Assembly (NCBI RefSeq): GCF_014642835.1
Contig: NZ_BMJA01000004.1
Location: forward strand, 3,678-67,677
Origin: Dyella nitratireducens
GTDB lineage: Bacteria; Pseudomonadota; Gammaproteobacteria; Xanthomonadales; Rhodanobacteraceae
DNA length: 64,000 nt
Direction: 5' to 3'
Positions 17,684 through 25,962 of the stretch are shown piece after piece. Every line of letters begins with the position of its first letter. Position 1 is the stretch's first letter. Position numbers and translations under genes: made by a program. The notes under the pieces were generated by a model. That model saw only the letters and a list, made by a program, of their open reading frames with translations, was not told where the DNA came from and searched no databases.

Positions 17684-18601
17684 ATGCTCAGCTTGCCGCC
17701 CAAGGACCCTCGCGCGTTCTTCGCCCGCTTTCGCTTCGGCGGGCTGCTGGTCGTGCTTGTCGTCATCATTTTGCTGTTGAACAGTGTTTTCGTGGTGTCA
17801 CCCAGTGAGGAAGTCGGCACGCGCTGGATGGGCGGTACGCCGATGACTTCCGCGCCCCTCACGACGGGCGTGCACTTCAAGGTGCCGTTCTTTGAAACGG
17901 TGGATCGCCTGCAAACGAGCCGTTCGGTTTATACCTTGAACGGATTGGACGTCTATACCAATGACAACCAGAAGGTCACCATCGACGTCAGCTTGATCTA
18001 CCAGATACCGACCTCCGCGGTGATGAACCTGCTCTATCACGTCGGGCGGGCCGGATCGGTGGATATTGAAGCCACCATCCTGCCGGTAGTGCGTGATCGG
18101 GCATTGGCCGCATTCGCGCGCTACAACACGCTGACCATTTCCGACCAGCGCGCGCAGATCACGACGCAAATGCGCAAGGACATCAGTGAAGCCTTGCAGC
18201 GCCTGTTCGATGTCGAGGTGATCGATGTGCAACTGGTCGGCATTCACTACTCGCCGGTTTTCGATCAATCCATCGAGGAGGCCGTGCGCGCCAAGAATCT
18301 GGCGGTGCAGGCCGAAAACACGGTGGCGCAGAAACGCTACGAAGGCGAACAGAAAACCGTCACTGCCCAGGCCGAAGCAACCGCCGCGGTGGAGCGTGCC
18401 AACGGTGAGGCGCAGGCTACCGTGCTGCAGGCACAAGCCCAGGCAAAGGCCATCGAAACGGTGGGGCAGGCGCTGAAGAATGATCCGGAATACACCCGTT
18501 TCTACGGTCTGCAGCATTGGAACGGGATTCTTCCGCAGGTGGTGGGTGCGGGTTCCATTCCGATGATTGATTTGAGCAAGGGCCAGGACGCTGGCAAATA
18601 G
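17684..18601 (+). CDS. SPFH/prohibitin-family membrane protein
   Basis: A 305-residue protein with one N-terminal membrane helix (about residues 17-37: LLVVLVVIILLLNSVFVV) and an SPFH/Band-7 domain at 40-210. A charged Ala/Glu/Gln-rich coiled coil (AENTVAQKRYEGEQKTVTAQ) runs from about 215 to 260. Members form oligomeric scaffolds at the membrane, often linked to FtsH-type proteolysis or lipid domains. ATG 17684 follows AGGAAGGGG. It appears to be a single gene, with a 40-base hairpin after the stop that may end transcription. Confidence 0.88.
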   Translation: MLSLPPKDPRAFFARFRFGGLLVVLVVIILLLNSVFVVSPSEEVGTRWMGGTPMTSAPLTTGVHFKVPFFETVDRLQTSRSVYTLNGLDVYTNDNQKVTIDVSLIYQIPTSAVMNLLYHVGRAGSVDIEATILPVVRDRALAAFARYNTLTISDQRAQITTQMRKDISEALQRLFDVEVIDVQLVGIHYSPVFDQSIEEAVRAKNLAVQAENTVAQKRYEGEQKTVTAQAEATAAVERANGEAQATVLQAQAQAKAIETVGQALKNDPEYTRFYGLQHWNGILPQVVGAGSIPMIDLSKGQDAGK

Positions 18602-18621
18602 TGCTGTGATCTAACAAGGTG

Positions 18622-18664
18622 ACACACGCGCCGATGTGCGTTGAGGCACATTTCGGCGTGTGTG
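18622..18664 (+). terminator. Strong hairpin after the SPFH gene, without T-tract
   Basis: ACACACGCGCCGATGTGC pairs with GCACATTTCGGCGTGTGT around a six-base loop. It starts 21 bases after the stop codon. No run of T follows, so it may stabilise the mRNA end or be a weak terminator. Confidence 0.55.
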
Positions 18665-19226
18665 CATGTGTGAAGACGATGCTTGCAGAAAGCTTGCGGC
18701 GAAGATGTGCGTATGGTTTGCGATGATCATCGCGCTGTTGAAAAACCTCGCGCGAGGTCATTCCTTCACGATTCGAAAATGTTTCAAACAAACGCAAGGT
18801 GTGCGTGACTCAGGCACTGGCTGTCGTTGAGCTTGCTGCTGCAGCGTGATGCGTGACAGAGCTGTGAAGCCTGATCCTCCCAAACATGCGTGACCCCGAA
18901 TCGTTTCGCGTGTACACACTGATGAACCCTGGTTAATTTGCAACGGCCAACCCGCGCGGCAGCAATTGACGCGCATCGATTTGCACACCTAATGTCTCGG
19001 CCGTTCGCCACAGGGAGTGAGCGAATGATTTCCGTAGCGGCACTGAAATGCCTGTGCGCCGCTTGAGTGTTCCGTCGGTACTGCTCGCATGGGGAGCGCA
19101 GGGAGGAGCAGCAGTTCACCGAGACTCGGGGAGTCGCGTGATTTTTTAATTGCGATTGCGATAAGTCATGGGGCCTTGCATGGCTCCATCGGGTTCGTTC
19201 GTCCTCAATTCTTGTGGGAGGTAAAC
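18665..19226. other. Intergenic before the S53 protease
   Basis: About 560 bases with no supported gene; frames on both strands overlap heavily and lack ribosome binding sites. It presumably contains the protease promoter and a long 5' leader. Confidence 0.4.
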
Positions 19227-20840
19227 ATGGCAAGTCTTCGTATCAAGTCGCTGGTGGTTGCTTTGACTGTGGCGAGCGCCACGTCGGTATTTGCCGCTGC
19301 GCAGAGCAATGTGGATGCGATGGTGAGCGTCAAGCATGCAACGGTCTTGCATAAGGGAGATACGGTGGTTGGTCCACTGGCCTTCTCGCGGCCGATGCAC
19401 ATCGTGGTGTCGCTGAAGTTGCGCAACAAGGCGCAGTTGGATGCCTATCTGGCCAAGCCCGGCCACAAGCCGCTGACGCCGGAGCAGTTCAAGGCGCAAT
19501 ACGCGCCGACGGCAAGCCAGGCCAAGGCAGTGGCCGATTATTTGACCAAGGCCGGTTTCAGCAAGGTCACGATCGCGCCCAACCGTATGCTGGTGGAAGG
19601 CTATGGCCATGCCGATACCGCGCAGGCAGCTTTCAACACCACGTTCGTGCACGTGCATACGCACGATGGCCGTGATGCGTACGCCAACGCCAGCGACGTG
19701 AAGATTCCTGCCGCGTTGCAGGATACGGTGCTGGAAGTGTTGGGCACGCAGACCGTGCATATTGCGCACACCTTTGCGCATCGCGTGAATCCGCATGCCG
19801 TGCATACGGACGCCAACGGCTCGGCCGTGGCGCACAATCCCACGGACTACAACGCCATCTATGGTGCAAGCAGCCTTGCCGCGGCCACCTCGGTTTCCGT
19901 GGGCATCATCACCGAAGGCAGCATGACCAATGTGGAGAGCGATCTGCAGCAGTTCACCAGCAACAATGGTCTTGCGACCGTCAACGTGCAGGTGGTCGGC
20001 AGCGGCAGCAGCGATACCAGTGGTGATGGCGAATGGGATCTGGATTCGCAGGATATCGTCGGCATGACCGGTGGCGTGCAGCAGCTGGTGCTGTATGACG
20101 CGGCGTCGCTCAACGATTCGGACCTCACTACCGACTACAACGCCGTGGTCTCTGCCAACGCTGTGCCGGTGATCAACGTGTCTCTGGGCGAGTGCGAAAC
20201 CAATGCACCGACGTCAACGGATGATCAGATTTTCGAGCAGGCGGAATCGCAAGGACAGACCTTCTCGGTATCGTCCGGCGACTCGGGTGCTGATGAGTGT
20301 GGCACTGGCGGCATCACACCGAGCTATCCGGCCAGCTCGCCGTATGTGGTCGCGGTGGGTGGCACCGAGCTCTACACCAACAACACTACGACCTGGGCGG
20401 ATGAAACGGTCTGGAACAACCTCAGCGAAAACGAAGGTGCCACAGGCGGCAGCCCCAGCACGATCGAGTCGATTCCAAGCTGGCAGCAAGGTGTGGGACA
20501 GAATGGCAGCTCGCAGTTCCGCGGCGTGCCGGACATTGCGTTCAATGCCAGCCCGGATACCGGTTCGCAGGTGATCGTGGATGGGCAATCCCAGCAGATC
20601 GGCGGCACCAGCTTGGCGTCACCGCTGTTCGTTGGGTCGTGGGCGCTCATCATCCAGGCGAAGGGCAGCAATCCCGGCTTTGCCGCGCCGCTGATCTACC
20701 AGGATGCCGCGTCCAACTATTCGACCGACTTCCATGATGTGACGTCGGGTAACAACAACGGTGAAAGCGCAGCGGCAGGCTGGGATTACACCACCGGCTT
20801 CGGCAGCTTGATTGTCGGCAACGTGGCGTCTCACCTATGA
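19227..20840 (+). CDS. Secreted S53 (sedolisin/kumamolisin) peptidase
   Basis: A 537-residue exported acid-type serine-carboxyl protease. The signal peptide ends after VFA (residue 22), followed by a pro-kumamolisin activation domain to about residue 185. The catalytic domain follows: GDGEWDLDSQ gives Glu269 and Asp273 (E-x3-D), SSGDSGADE gives the oxyanion Asp352, and GGTSLASP gives the nucleophile Ser462. Near the C-terminus, FHDVTSG and AGWDYTTGFG form the calcium site. It degrades proteins outside the cell, probably for nutrition. GGGAGG before ATG 19227 fixes the start. It fits with the secreted chitinases near 56-59 kb. Confidence 0.93.
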   Translation: MASLRIKSLVVALTVASATSVFAAAQSNVDAMVSVKHATVLHKGDTVVGPLAFSRPMHIVVSLKLRNKAQLDAYLAKPGHKPLTPEQFKAQYAPTASQAKAVADYLTKAGFSKVTIAPNRMLVEGYGHADTAQAAFNTTFVHVHTHDGRDAYANASDVKIPAALQDTVLEVLGTQTVHIAHTFAHRVNPHAVHTDANGSAVAHNPTDYNAIYGASSLAAATSVSVGIITEGSMTNVESDLQQFTSNNGLATVNVQVVGSGSSDTSGDGEWDLDSQDIVGMTGGVQQLVLYDAASLNDSDLTTDYNAVVSANAVPVINVSLGECETNAPTSTDDQIFEQAESQGQTFSVSSGDSGADECGTGGITPSYPASSPYVVAVGGTELYTNNTTTWADETVWNNLSENEGATGGSPSTIESIPSWQQGVGQNGSSQFRGVPDIAFNASPDTGSQVIVDGQSQQIGGTSLASPLFVGSWALIIQAKGSNPGFAAPLIYQDAASNYSTDFHDVTSGNNNGESAAAGWDYTTGFGSLIVGNVASHL

Positions 20841-20880
20841 GCGATTGATGTTGCGTGCAGCAAGTCCATGGAAGGTGCAA

Positions 20881-20909
20881 GAAAACGAACCGGCCTGTTG
20901 GCCGGTTCG
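20881..20909 (-). terminator. Terminator for the TPR-GGDEF/borosin unit
   Basis: CGAACCGGCC and GGCCGGTTCG form a ten-pair stem with a four-base loop. Read on the minus strand it is followed by TTTTC, so it suits the minus-strand gene ending at 21023. It may also stop the S53 transcript. Confidence 0.75.
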
Positions 20910-21022
20910 TCCTGTCAGCCGATGGAATGTCAGAAGCAGTATTCCGCCCTGATCAAAGCACAACCTATGCTGCTGGATGTTGCTGCCGTCATGCGCTTGC
21001 GTGCTGGATGGGAAGCGACGCG

Positions 21023-22849
21023 TTATTCCGTGGAGTTGGCATAGGGGGATGTATCGGCATGCTTGCTGTTGCCGGTGCTCGGGGCAGTACGCGGTGCATG
21101 GTCGTCCATGCTGACGACTACGCGGTTGCGGCCGTCGTTCTTGGCACGATAGAGCGCACTATCCGCGGCGACCAGCAAGCGGCGCAGATCGTATCCGTAG
21201 TGCGCGGTGGCAGCGATGCCGAAACTTGCGGTCAGCGGAACATCCTCGCTGTCATCCACTTGCTGGATGGACAGGCGGATGCGTTCCGCCCGCTCCAGTG
21301 CCTGGATGACCGTGCATTCCGGCAGAAGAATGCCGAATTCCTCGCCGCCAAGGCGGCCGAATACATCGCAGGAATTCAAGTGGCATTGGCAAACCGCCAC
21401 GGCGCGCTTCAGCACCGCGTCGCCCACGACGTGGCCGTGGGTGTCGTTGATGTCTTTGAAATGATCGAGGTCGATCAGGATCAGGCAGGCGCCGCGTAGG
21501 GACTTTGCCACATAGCGCAGTATCTGTTCGGCTTCTTCGACGAAGTGCTGGCGGTTGAAGATGCCGGTGAGGCCATCGCGGCGTGCCAGGCGCATGAAGC
21601 GTAGTTGTGAGCGCTTGAGGCGGTAGAGCCAGAAGGCGATGGAGGCGAGTACCGTAAGCAGCAAGGCGATGTAAAGGCGGCTGGTAACTACGGCCTTGCG
21701 GTCGAGTGCTTGCTGTAATTGCAGGATCTGATTTTGCTTGTTTAGCGTGCCAAGTTCGATCTTCTTGGCTTCGACTTCTTGCTTGACGATTTGGTAGGCG
21801 AGGGCTTTTTCCCGGATGTCATCTAGGTGTTCTTTATCGGCTGCTACATACTTTTCGTGATAAGCGAGTGCGTCGCGTAGATTGCCGTATTGCCTTTCAA
21901 TCTGATACAGCAATTGGTAAGCAGTTATAAGGGGTTCTATGAGGTCGCTCTTGGAGGCAATGTCGACTGTGGTCATGGCATATTTTTGCGCCAGAGCAAT
22001 ATTGTCTTTTTTCCAATAGGTCTGCGCCAAAAGAACGTTGTATTCCGAGGTCAAGTCGGGATAGTCGAGACCTTTTACCTCTTGATAATTTACTTGCAGA
22101 AGTGAAAGTGCGTCATCCAGCTTGTTTTGCTGCATGGCAAGAATTGCCATGTCACGTCGAATCGTATCGGCGGCTAACTTTTCTTTGACTTCAAGGCAGC
22201 GATTTATGGCGTCCTGAAATACGTCATTGGATATATTTGTTTGCCCGCCACGAAGTTCGGCATGCAATTTGAGCATGCGACCGATGCAACCATATCTTCC
22301 AGTCGGAAATTCAGTAACTATCTGATTGGCGTAGCCGGTGGCAAGGTCATATTGACCGGCTTCGACCAATAGCTGCGACGCCTCGCCCAAAAGAGGGAAA
22401 CGCGCCTGTTTGTCGGTGACCTGGGGGAGGTTATCTAGAGCGCGATCCAGATACTCGAAGGCTTCTTCGTAGTGGTGACCGACACCAAGGACATTTATCA
22501 GCGTGGCAGTTGCACGCGTTCTTAGACTGCTATCAGGTGCTTGCTTCGCAACAGCTTCCAGTAATAGCTTGGCTTTCTCGTCTTGGCCGCTATAGGTAGC
22601 CTGCCAGCCCTCCATAAAGCGCAACTGCCATTTCTGCGGTTCTGATAATTCACTTGTGCGGCTTTCGAGCTCCTGAAGCAGCTTCAAAAAATTTGCGTAG
22701 TCTGAGGTTTTTATGTTTTCTGCGCGCGTCAGAAGTTGTGAAACATCACTAGGTGCAGGTGCGGCAGCTATGGCCACACCTGCAAACACGATAAGCAGCA
22801 GGAAGATTCCTGTGCAGTGTTTCCGGCGGTTGTTGCCGGCCCAGTGCAT
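21023..22849 (-). CDS. TPR-repeat diguanylate cyclase (GGDEF) in the borosin locus
   Basis: A 608-residue protein. An N-terminal signal or anchor (about 12-30) precedes tetratricopeptide-like repeats to about residue 370 that would be periplasmic. A coiled coil leads to one membrane helix (LYIALLLTVLASIAFWLYRL, about 390-410), then a cytoplasmic GGDEF domain with RDGLTGIFNRQHF, LIDLDHFKDIND and an intact GGEEF. The RxxD inhibitory site is replaced by NSCD, so feedback control is probably absent. Its ATG follows the precursor stop codon with no gap (TAA then ATG), and it has no obvious ribosome binding site of its own, which points to translational coupling to the precursor gene. Confidence 0.88.
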   Translation of the reverse strand: MHWAGNNRRKHCTGIFLLLIVFAGVAIAAAPAPSDVSQLLTRAENIKTSDYANFLKLLQELESRTSELSEPQKWQLRFMEGWQATYSGQDEKAKLLLEAVAKQAPDSSLRTRATATLINVLGVGHHYEEAFEYLDRALDNLPQVTDKQARFPLLGEASQLLVEAGQYDLATGYANQIVTEFPTGRYGCIGRMLKLHAELRGGQTNISNDVFQDAINRCLEVKEKLAADTIRRDMAILAMQQNKLDDALSLLQVNYQEVKGLDYPDLTSEYNVLLAQTYWKKDNIALAQKYAMTTVDIASKSDLIEPLITAYQLLYQIERQYGNLRDALAYHEKYVAADKEHLDDIREKALAYQIVKQEVEAKKIELGTLNKQNQILQLQQALDRKAVVTSRLYIALLLTVLASIAFWLYRLKRSQLRFMRLARRDGLTGIFNRQHFVEEAEQILRYVAKSLRGACLILIDLDHFKDINDTHGHVVGDAVLKRAVAVCQCHLNSCDVFGRLGGEEFGILLPECTVIQALERAERIRLSIQQVDDSEDVPLTASFGIAATAHYGYDLRRLLVAADSALYRAKNDGRNRVVVSMDDHAPRTAPSTGNSKHADTSPYANSTE

Positions 22850-23149
22850 TTAAGACCGAGAGGCAAATCGAACGCGTGGCAAACAGCGTGCGTCTTTGAG
22901 TTGCCCTTTCTCGCCGGGCTCCTCTTCGCCTTCTTCTTCCTCTTCTTCCTCACCTGGAATTACAAAGCAGACAGGTTCCTTCTGCTGCAGAAGCACCTGC
23001 AACTGCGCAACATCCTTATTCAAGATGGCTGAGCGGAACGGACCTTCGATATCAGCTTCTGCCAGAGCCAGTTCCAACTTGCCTTCGGTAACGTCGTCCC
23101 ATTGGGCTGCGTTACCTACTTTTTCCAAGAATTGAATGACATTCGACAT
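22850..23149 (-). CDS. Candidate split-borosin precursor peptide
   Basis: A 99-residue protein with no signal peptide. Residues 2-57 look like a small helical borosin-binding domain: FLEKVG near the start, a middle helix ALAEADIEGPF, and AILNKDVAQLQVLLQ, compared from memory with precursors such as SonA of Shewanella. A hydrophobic stretch PVCFVIPG (59-66) follows, then a glutamate-rich tail (67-80) and a basic end. The hydrophobic stretch is the likely site of backbone N-methylation. AGGGG precedes ATG 23149. It lies 173 bases downstream of the methyltransferase gene and abuts the TPR-GGDEF start. The precursor role is inference from sequence and context. Confidence 0.72.
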   Translation of the reverse strand: MSNVIQFLEKVGNAAQWDDVTEGKLELALAEADIEGPFRSAILNKDVAQLQVLLQQKEPVCFVIPGEEEEEEEGEEEPGEKGQLKDARCLPRVRFASRS

Positions 23150-23270
23150 CTAATTACCCCTGTATTGCTTGCTGTAGTTCCCCCTTATCGGCCACCGTAC
23201 TCGGTCCTGGGCACGACAGGGGCCTCATCATATCGCGCGCCGAGCAAACGCGCCGTCGATGCCGAAACTA

Positions 23271-23286
23271 ACGTACTGTCGTACGT
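23271..23286 (-). promoter_or_regulatory. Hairpin between methyltransferase and precursor genes
   Basis: A perfect six-pair inverted repeat ACGTAC-TGTC-GTACGT lies 36 bases after the methyltransferase stop and 121 bases before the precursor start. It could be an attenuator or processing site that lets precursor outnumber enzyme, or an operator for an internal promoter. Confidence 0.35.
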
Positions 23287-23322
23287 GTATTTGCCTCGAT
23301 TTATATGTCGGAAAGACTGCGA

Positions 23323-24111
23323 TCAGACCAACGCTGCCAGACGGCTGCGGATCTCGTCGTCGGCCTCCAGCGGGCGGGCCGGCGGAATGGCCAGAGTATC
23401 GGCCATGCCTACTTCTGCGAGCGGCAGCCTTTCAAGCGCGAGGCACTCGATACGCGGGGATTGGAAGGGCAAGGTAGCAGCGCGATAGACAACCACCTCG
23501 TGATCCAAGGGGTAATGCCGGGCGAGCACATCGACCAGAACTTGCCGATGGGCCTCGCCGGTAGAGAAACGCTTGAGTGTTCGATCGCCGGCGATACCGA
23601 TCTGCCACAGGATCAACCACGCACTTGGATCGATACAACGACGATAAAGCATGAACTGGCTGGCTTCGTAGTGCTGGCAGCCGCGTGCGCCGGGGTCGAT
23701 GCCGAGGTCGGCGTACAGGCAATCCTCGGAGGAGATGCCGGGTTCCATATGGGCGGAGAAGCCTTCGCTGCGCGCAGTCTCGATGGCCTTGTGCGGGACC
23801 CAGGCGAACACGCCGGGGTGACCATAGAACACACCGCAGACGCGCTTGCCGGCACGCACCTCGGTCAGCATGGCCTCCACCATCTGGCGGTAAGTCTTCA
23901 TCCGCGACTTGCCTTCCTGGTAATACGGCTGCAGGCTGCGCACGTCCTTGTTCATGTCTTGCAGCCACAGCTCGATGATGCCGTCTGACACCAGGACGAA
24001 GGCTACATCCGCTTGTTCGATGTAGCTGCGCGTGCGTGCGCTCAGGTGGGAGCCCAGCGTCATGCCTATGCCCACGCAGGCCAGGCTGCCCTTGGCAGGT
24101 GTGTTGTTCAA
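23323..24111 (-). CDS. Borosin-type peptide backbone N-methyltransferase (TP-methylase family)
   Basis: A 262-residue enzyme of the tetrapyrrole methylase fold. Motifs match the borosin branch (OphMA, SonM) rather than cobalamin enzymes: a VGIGM SAM loop at 13-17, R70 and Y74 in SRMKTYRQM (equivalent in pattern to the catalytic Arg/Tyr pair), YGHPGVFAWVPHKAI from 96, EPGISSEDCLYADLGIDPG from 123 and DPSAWLILWQ at 161-170. It should methylate backbone amides of a separate precursor using SAM, since no core peptide is fused at its C-terminus. The start is TTG 24111 with GGGGA upstream. It is first in a minus-strand unit of three genes. Confidence 0.82.
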   Translation of the reverse strand: MNNTPAKGSLACVGIGMTLGSHLSARTRSYIEQADVAFVLVSDGIIELWLQDMNKDVRSLQPYYQEGKSRMKTYRQMVEAMLTEVRAGKRVCGVFYGHPGVFAWVPHKAIETARSEGFSAHMEPGISSEDCLYADLGIDPGARGCQHYEASQFMLYRRCIDPSAWLILWQIGIAGDRTLKRFSTGEAHRQVLVDVLARHYPLDHEVVVYRAATLPFQSPRIECLALERLPLAEVGMADTLAIPPARPLEADDEIRSRLAALV

Positions 24112-24125
24112 AACGGTATTTCCCC

Positions 24126-24145
24126 TACTGCTTTGCGTAGCAGTA
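24126..24145. promoter_or_regulatory. Candidate operator in the divergent borosin promoter
   Basis: TACTGCT-TTGCGT-AGCAGTA is a perfect 20-base inverted repeat with seven-base arms. It sits in the 90-base gap between the divergent methyltransferase and GIY-YIG-like genes. Its position suits a dimeric repressor controlling both, but no regulator gene is adjacent. Confidence 0.4.
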
Positions 24146-24201
24146 TTGCGTGGCGAGGGGCGATCGTCGAGCGCCCGTCATCTCTCAGGACAGGAGCCGG
24201 C

Positions 24202-24834
24202 TTGAGCGAGCGCGAAACACTGGGTGATTGGGGTTTGCCTGATCCTGCACGACGCGGGCGAACGTTCGTTTACGTGCTGCCTTCCCTGGGCGAGGACCTG
24301 ACCAAAGTAGGCTTCACGCAAGATCCGGTTCAGCGGTTCCGCAGCTTTCATCCCCGCTTCTTTGCGCTGTTCGATCTGCAGAAGGGGCTGCTGGTCGAGA
24401 CCGGGCGACTGCGGGATGCGCGGCGGCTGGAGCGGCTGTTGATTGAGCGATGGCCGGAACATCGCGCCGCAGCCCCCTTGCTGATCGCGGAGGCGGCTGG
24501 CGGGCATACCGAGTGGTTTCGAGGTATCGGCGAGGAAGTGGATGCTTTGGTGCGGCGGATGGTAGACCGGTATGACTACGTCTTGCATGCGCCGTTGAGC
24601 GGCTGGTTGCATGCGCGCTTTTCGGAGCGGGCGGACCAACTCTATGAGTGGTCGCAGCGTCTGCTGGAGATGATCGAGTGGCAGGACGCGAACGTATCGG
24701 CGCAAGCGCGCGATACGCGTTATGCCAGGGCGCTGATCGACAACCTCGATGCTTGCCGTGCGGTTGGCATGGCGTTGGATGAGTTGCTTCCCGCCAAGGT
24801 GCTGGCCTGGTATGCATCCGCTTGCGGTATGTAG
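24202..24834 (+). CDS. GIY-YIG/T5orf172-like protein divergent from the borosin genes
   Basis: A 210-residue soluble protein. Residues 18-90 look like the T5orf172 branch of the GIY-YIG nuclease superfamily: FVYVLPSLGEDLTKVGFTQD, an Arg in VQRFRSFHP, and a downstream LERLLIERW helix carrying the Glu. The rest is helical with no known domain. TTG 24202 is the likely start because CAGGAGCCGG directly precedes it. It shares a 90-base divergent promoter with the methyltransferase. Its TAG stop lies inside the 74-bp repeat that begins at 24831, so the repeat may have replaced the original C-terminus. Confidence 0.65.
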   Translation: MSERETLGDWGLPDPARRGRTFVYVLPSLGEDLTKVGFTQDPVQRFRSFHPRFFALFDLQKGLLVETGRLRDARRLERLLIERWPEHRAAAPLLIAEAAGGHTEWFRGIGEEVDALVRRMVDRYDYVLHAPLSGWLHARFSERADQLYEWSQRLLEMIEWQDANVSAQARDTRYARALIDNLDACRAVGMALDELLPAKVLAWYASACGM

Positions 24835-24903
24835 GTTGGGGTGCAAACCCCAACATCGCCATGCCTGTCGTCGCGCCATGTTGGGGTTTGCACCCCAACC
24901 TGC
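24831..24903. repeat. 74-bp hairpin repeat; contains the stop of the upstream gene
   Basis: GTAGGTTGGGGTGCAAACCC pairs with GGGTTTGCACCCCAACCTGC around a 25-base loop. The TAG at 24832-24834 ends the GIY-YIG-like gene. Confidence 0.93.
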
Positions 24904-24975
24904 GAACTGCTGACAGTAGGTTGTCAGCAGCAAGGGGCCACGCTATGCGCTCCTTCCTGCGTGGACCTCAAGGAC

Positions 24976-25722
24976 ATGACCACACCGAGCATCACTTTGT
25001 ACGCAACCCGCCCTGGCTTCGGCATGCCGGAAACCAGCCCTTTCGTGATTAAAACCGAAGTGCAGTTGAAGATGGCGGGTCTGGATTATGTGAGGAACTC
25101 CACCACACCTCCGCAGGCGCCCAAGGGCAAGGTGCCTTACATGGTGGACGATGGCGAAGTGGTCTGCGACTCCACTTTCATCCGCGCGCATATCGAACGC
25201 AAATATGGCGTAGACCTGGACGAGGGCCTGGATACGCGCCAGCGTGCCGAATCCTGGGCGATAGAGCGGATGCTGGAGGATCACCTCTACTTCGCCATGG
25301 TGTGGTTCCGCTGGATCGTTCCGGAGAACTTCGCCAAGGGCCCGGCGAATTTCGCCAATGGCGCACCGGAGGAAGAGCGTGAACAACTGCGTCGCGACAT
25401 GCAGGCGCGCAAGGATGGCGACATGCGAAGCCATGGCATCGGCCGTCATTCGGCCGGTGAAATTGCTGCGCTGGGTGTGCGATCGATCGATGCGATCGCC
25501 GCGCTACTGGGTGACAAGCCTTACATCATGGGGGACAGGTTGACGGCCGTGGATGCGACGGCATTTGGCGTGCTTGCCTCCATTCTTACCCCGTTCTTCG
25601 ATACGCCGCTGAGGGATGCGGTGGCAGGCAGGCCCCATTTGGTGGCGTATGTGAACAAGCTGATGCGGCAGTATTACCCGGAGCATGCGTGGGAGCCGCT
25701 GCGGCACGTGGAGGTGGCATAA
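24976..25722 (+). CDS. Glutathione S-transferase-family protein
   Basis: A 248-residue protein of the thioredoxin-fold/all-helical GST architecture. The N-domain (1-80) has the cis-Pro region KGKVPYMVDDGEVVCDSTFI, which binds the gamma-glutamyl group. The C-domain (95-245) ends with YIMGDRLTAVDATAFGVLA, the conserved N-capping box of GSTs. The N-terminus (TLYATRPGFGMPETSPFVIK) resembles the Fax/metaxin-like branch. It conjugates or reduces electrophiles with glutathione; the substrate is unknown. ATG 24976 is preceded by AAGGA. It is a single gene. Confidence 0.83.
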   Translation: MTTPSITLYATRPGFGMPETSPFVIKTEVQLKMAGLDYVRNSTTPPQAPKGKVPYMVDDGEVVCDSTFIRAHIERKYGVDLDEGLDTRQRAESWAIERMLEDHLYFAMVWFRWIVPENFAKGPANFANGAPEEEREQLRRDMQARKDGDMRSHGIGRHSAGEIAALGVRSIDAIAALLGDKPYIMGDRLTAVDATAFGVLASILTPFFDTPLRDAVAGRPHLVAYVNKLMRQYYPEHAWEPLRHVEVA

Positions 25723-25962
25723 CGCGATTGCCAGGGACGACTCCCTGCCTTATTGCAGTCTGGTTGGCACCGGTCCCTTCCCCCGCAAGCAGGGGAGGGG
25801 ATTTTTTCGTTGTCTCGACATGAAACCCCATAGCCTACGTAACAGCGGCTGACCATGGCGGTTAGTCCCTGTGAACAAGCTCATTCACATACGGCGCGCC
25901 TACACAGAATTGATCGACCACTCCCTAGGCTGTAGCCGTCTCCCAGAACCGAGGAGTCGCCC

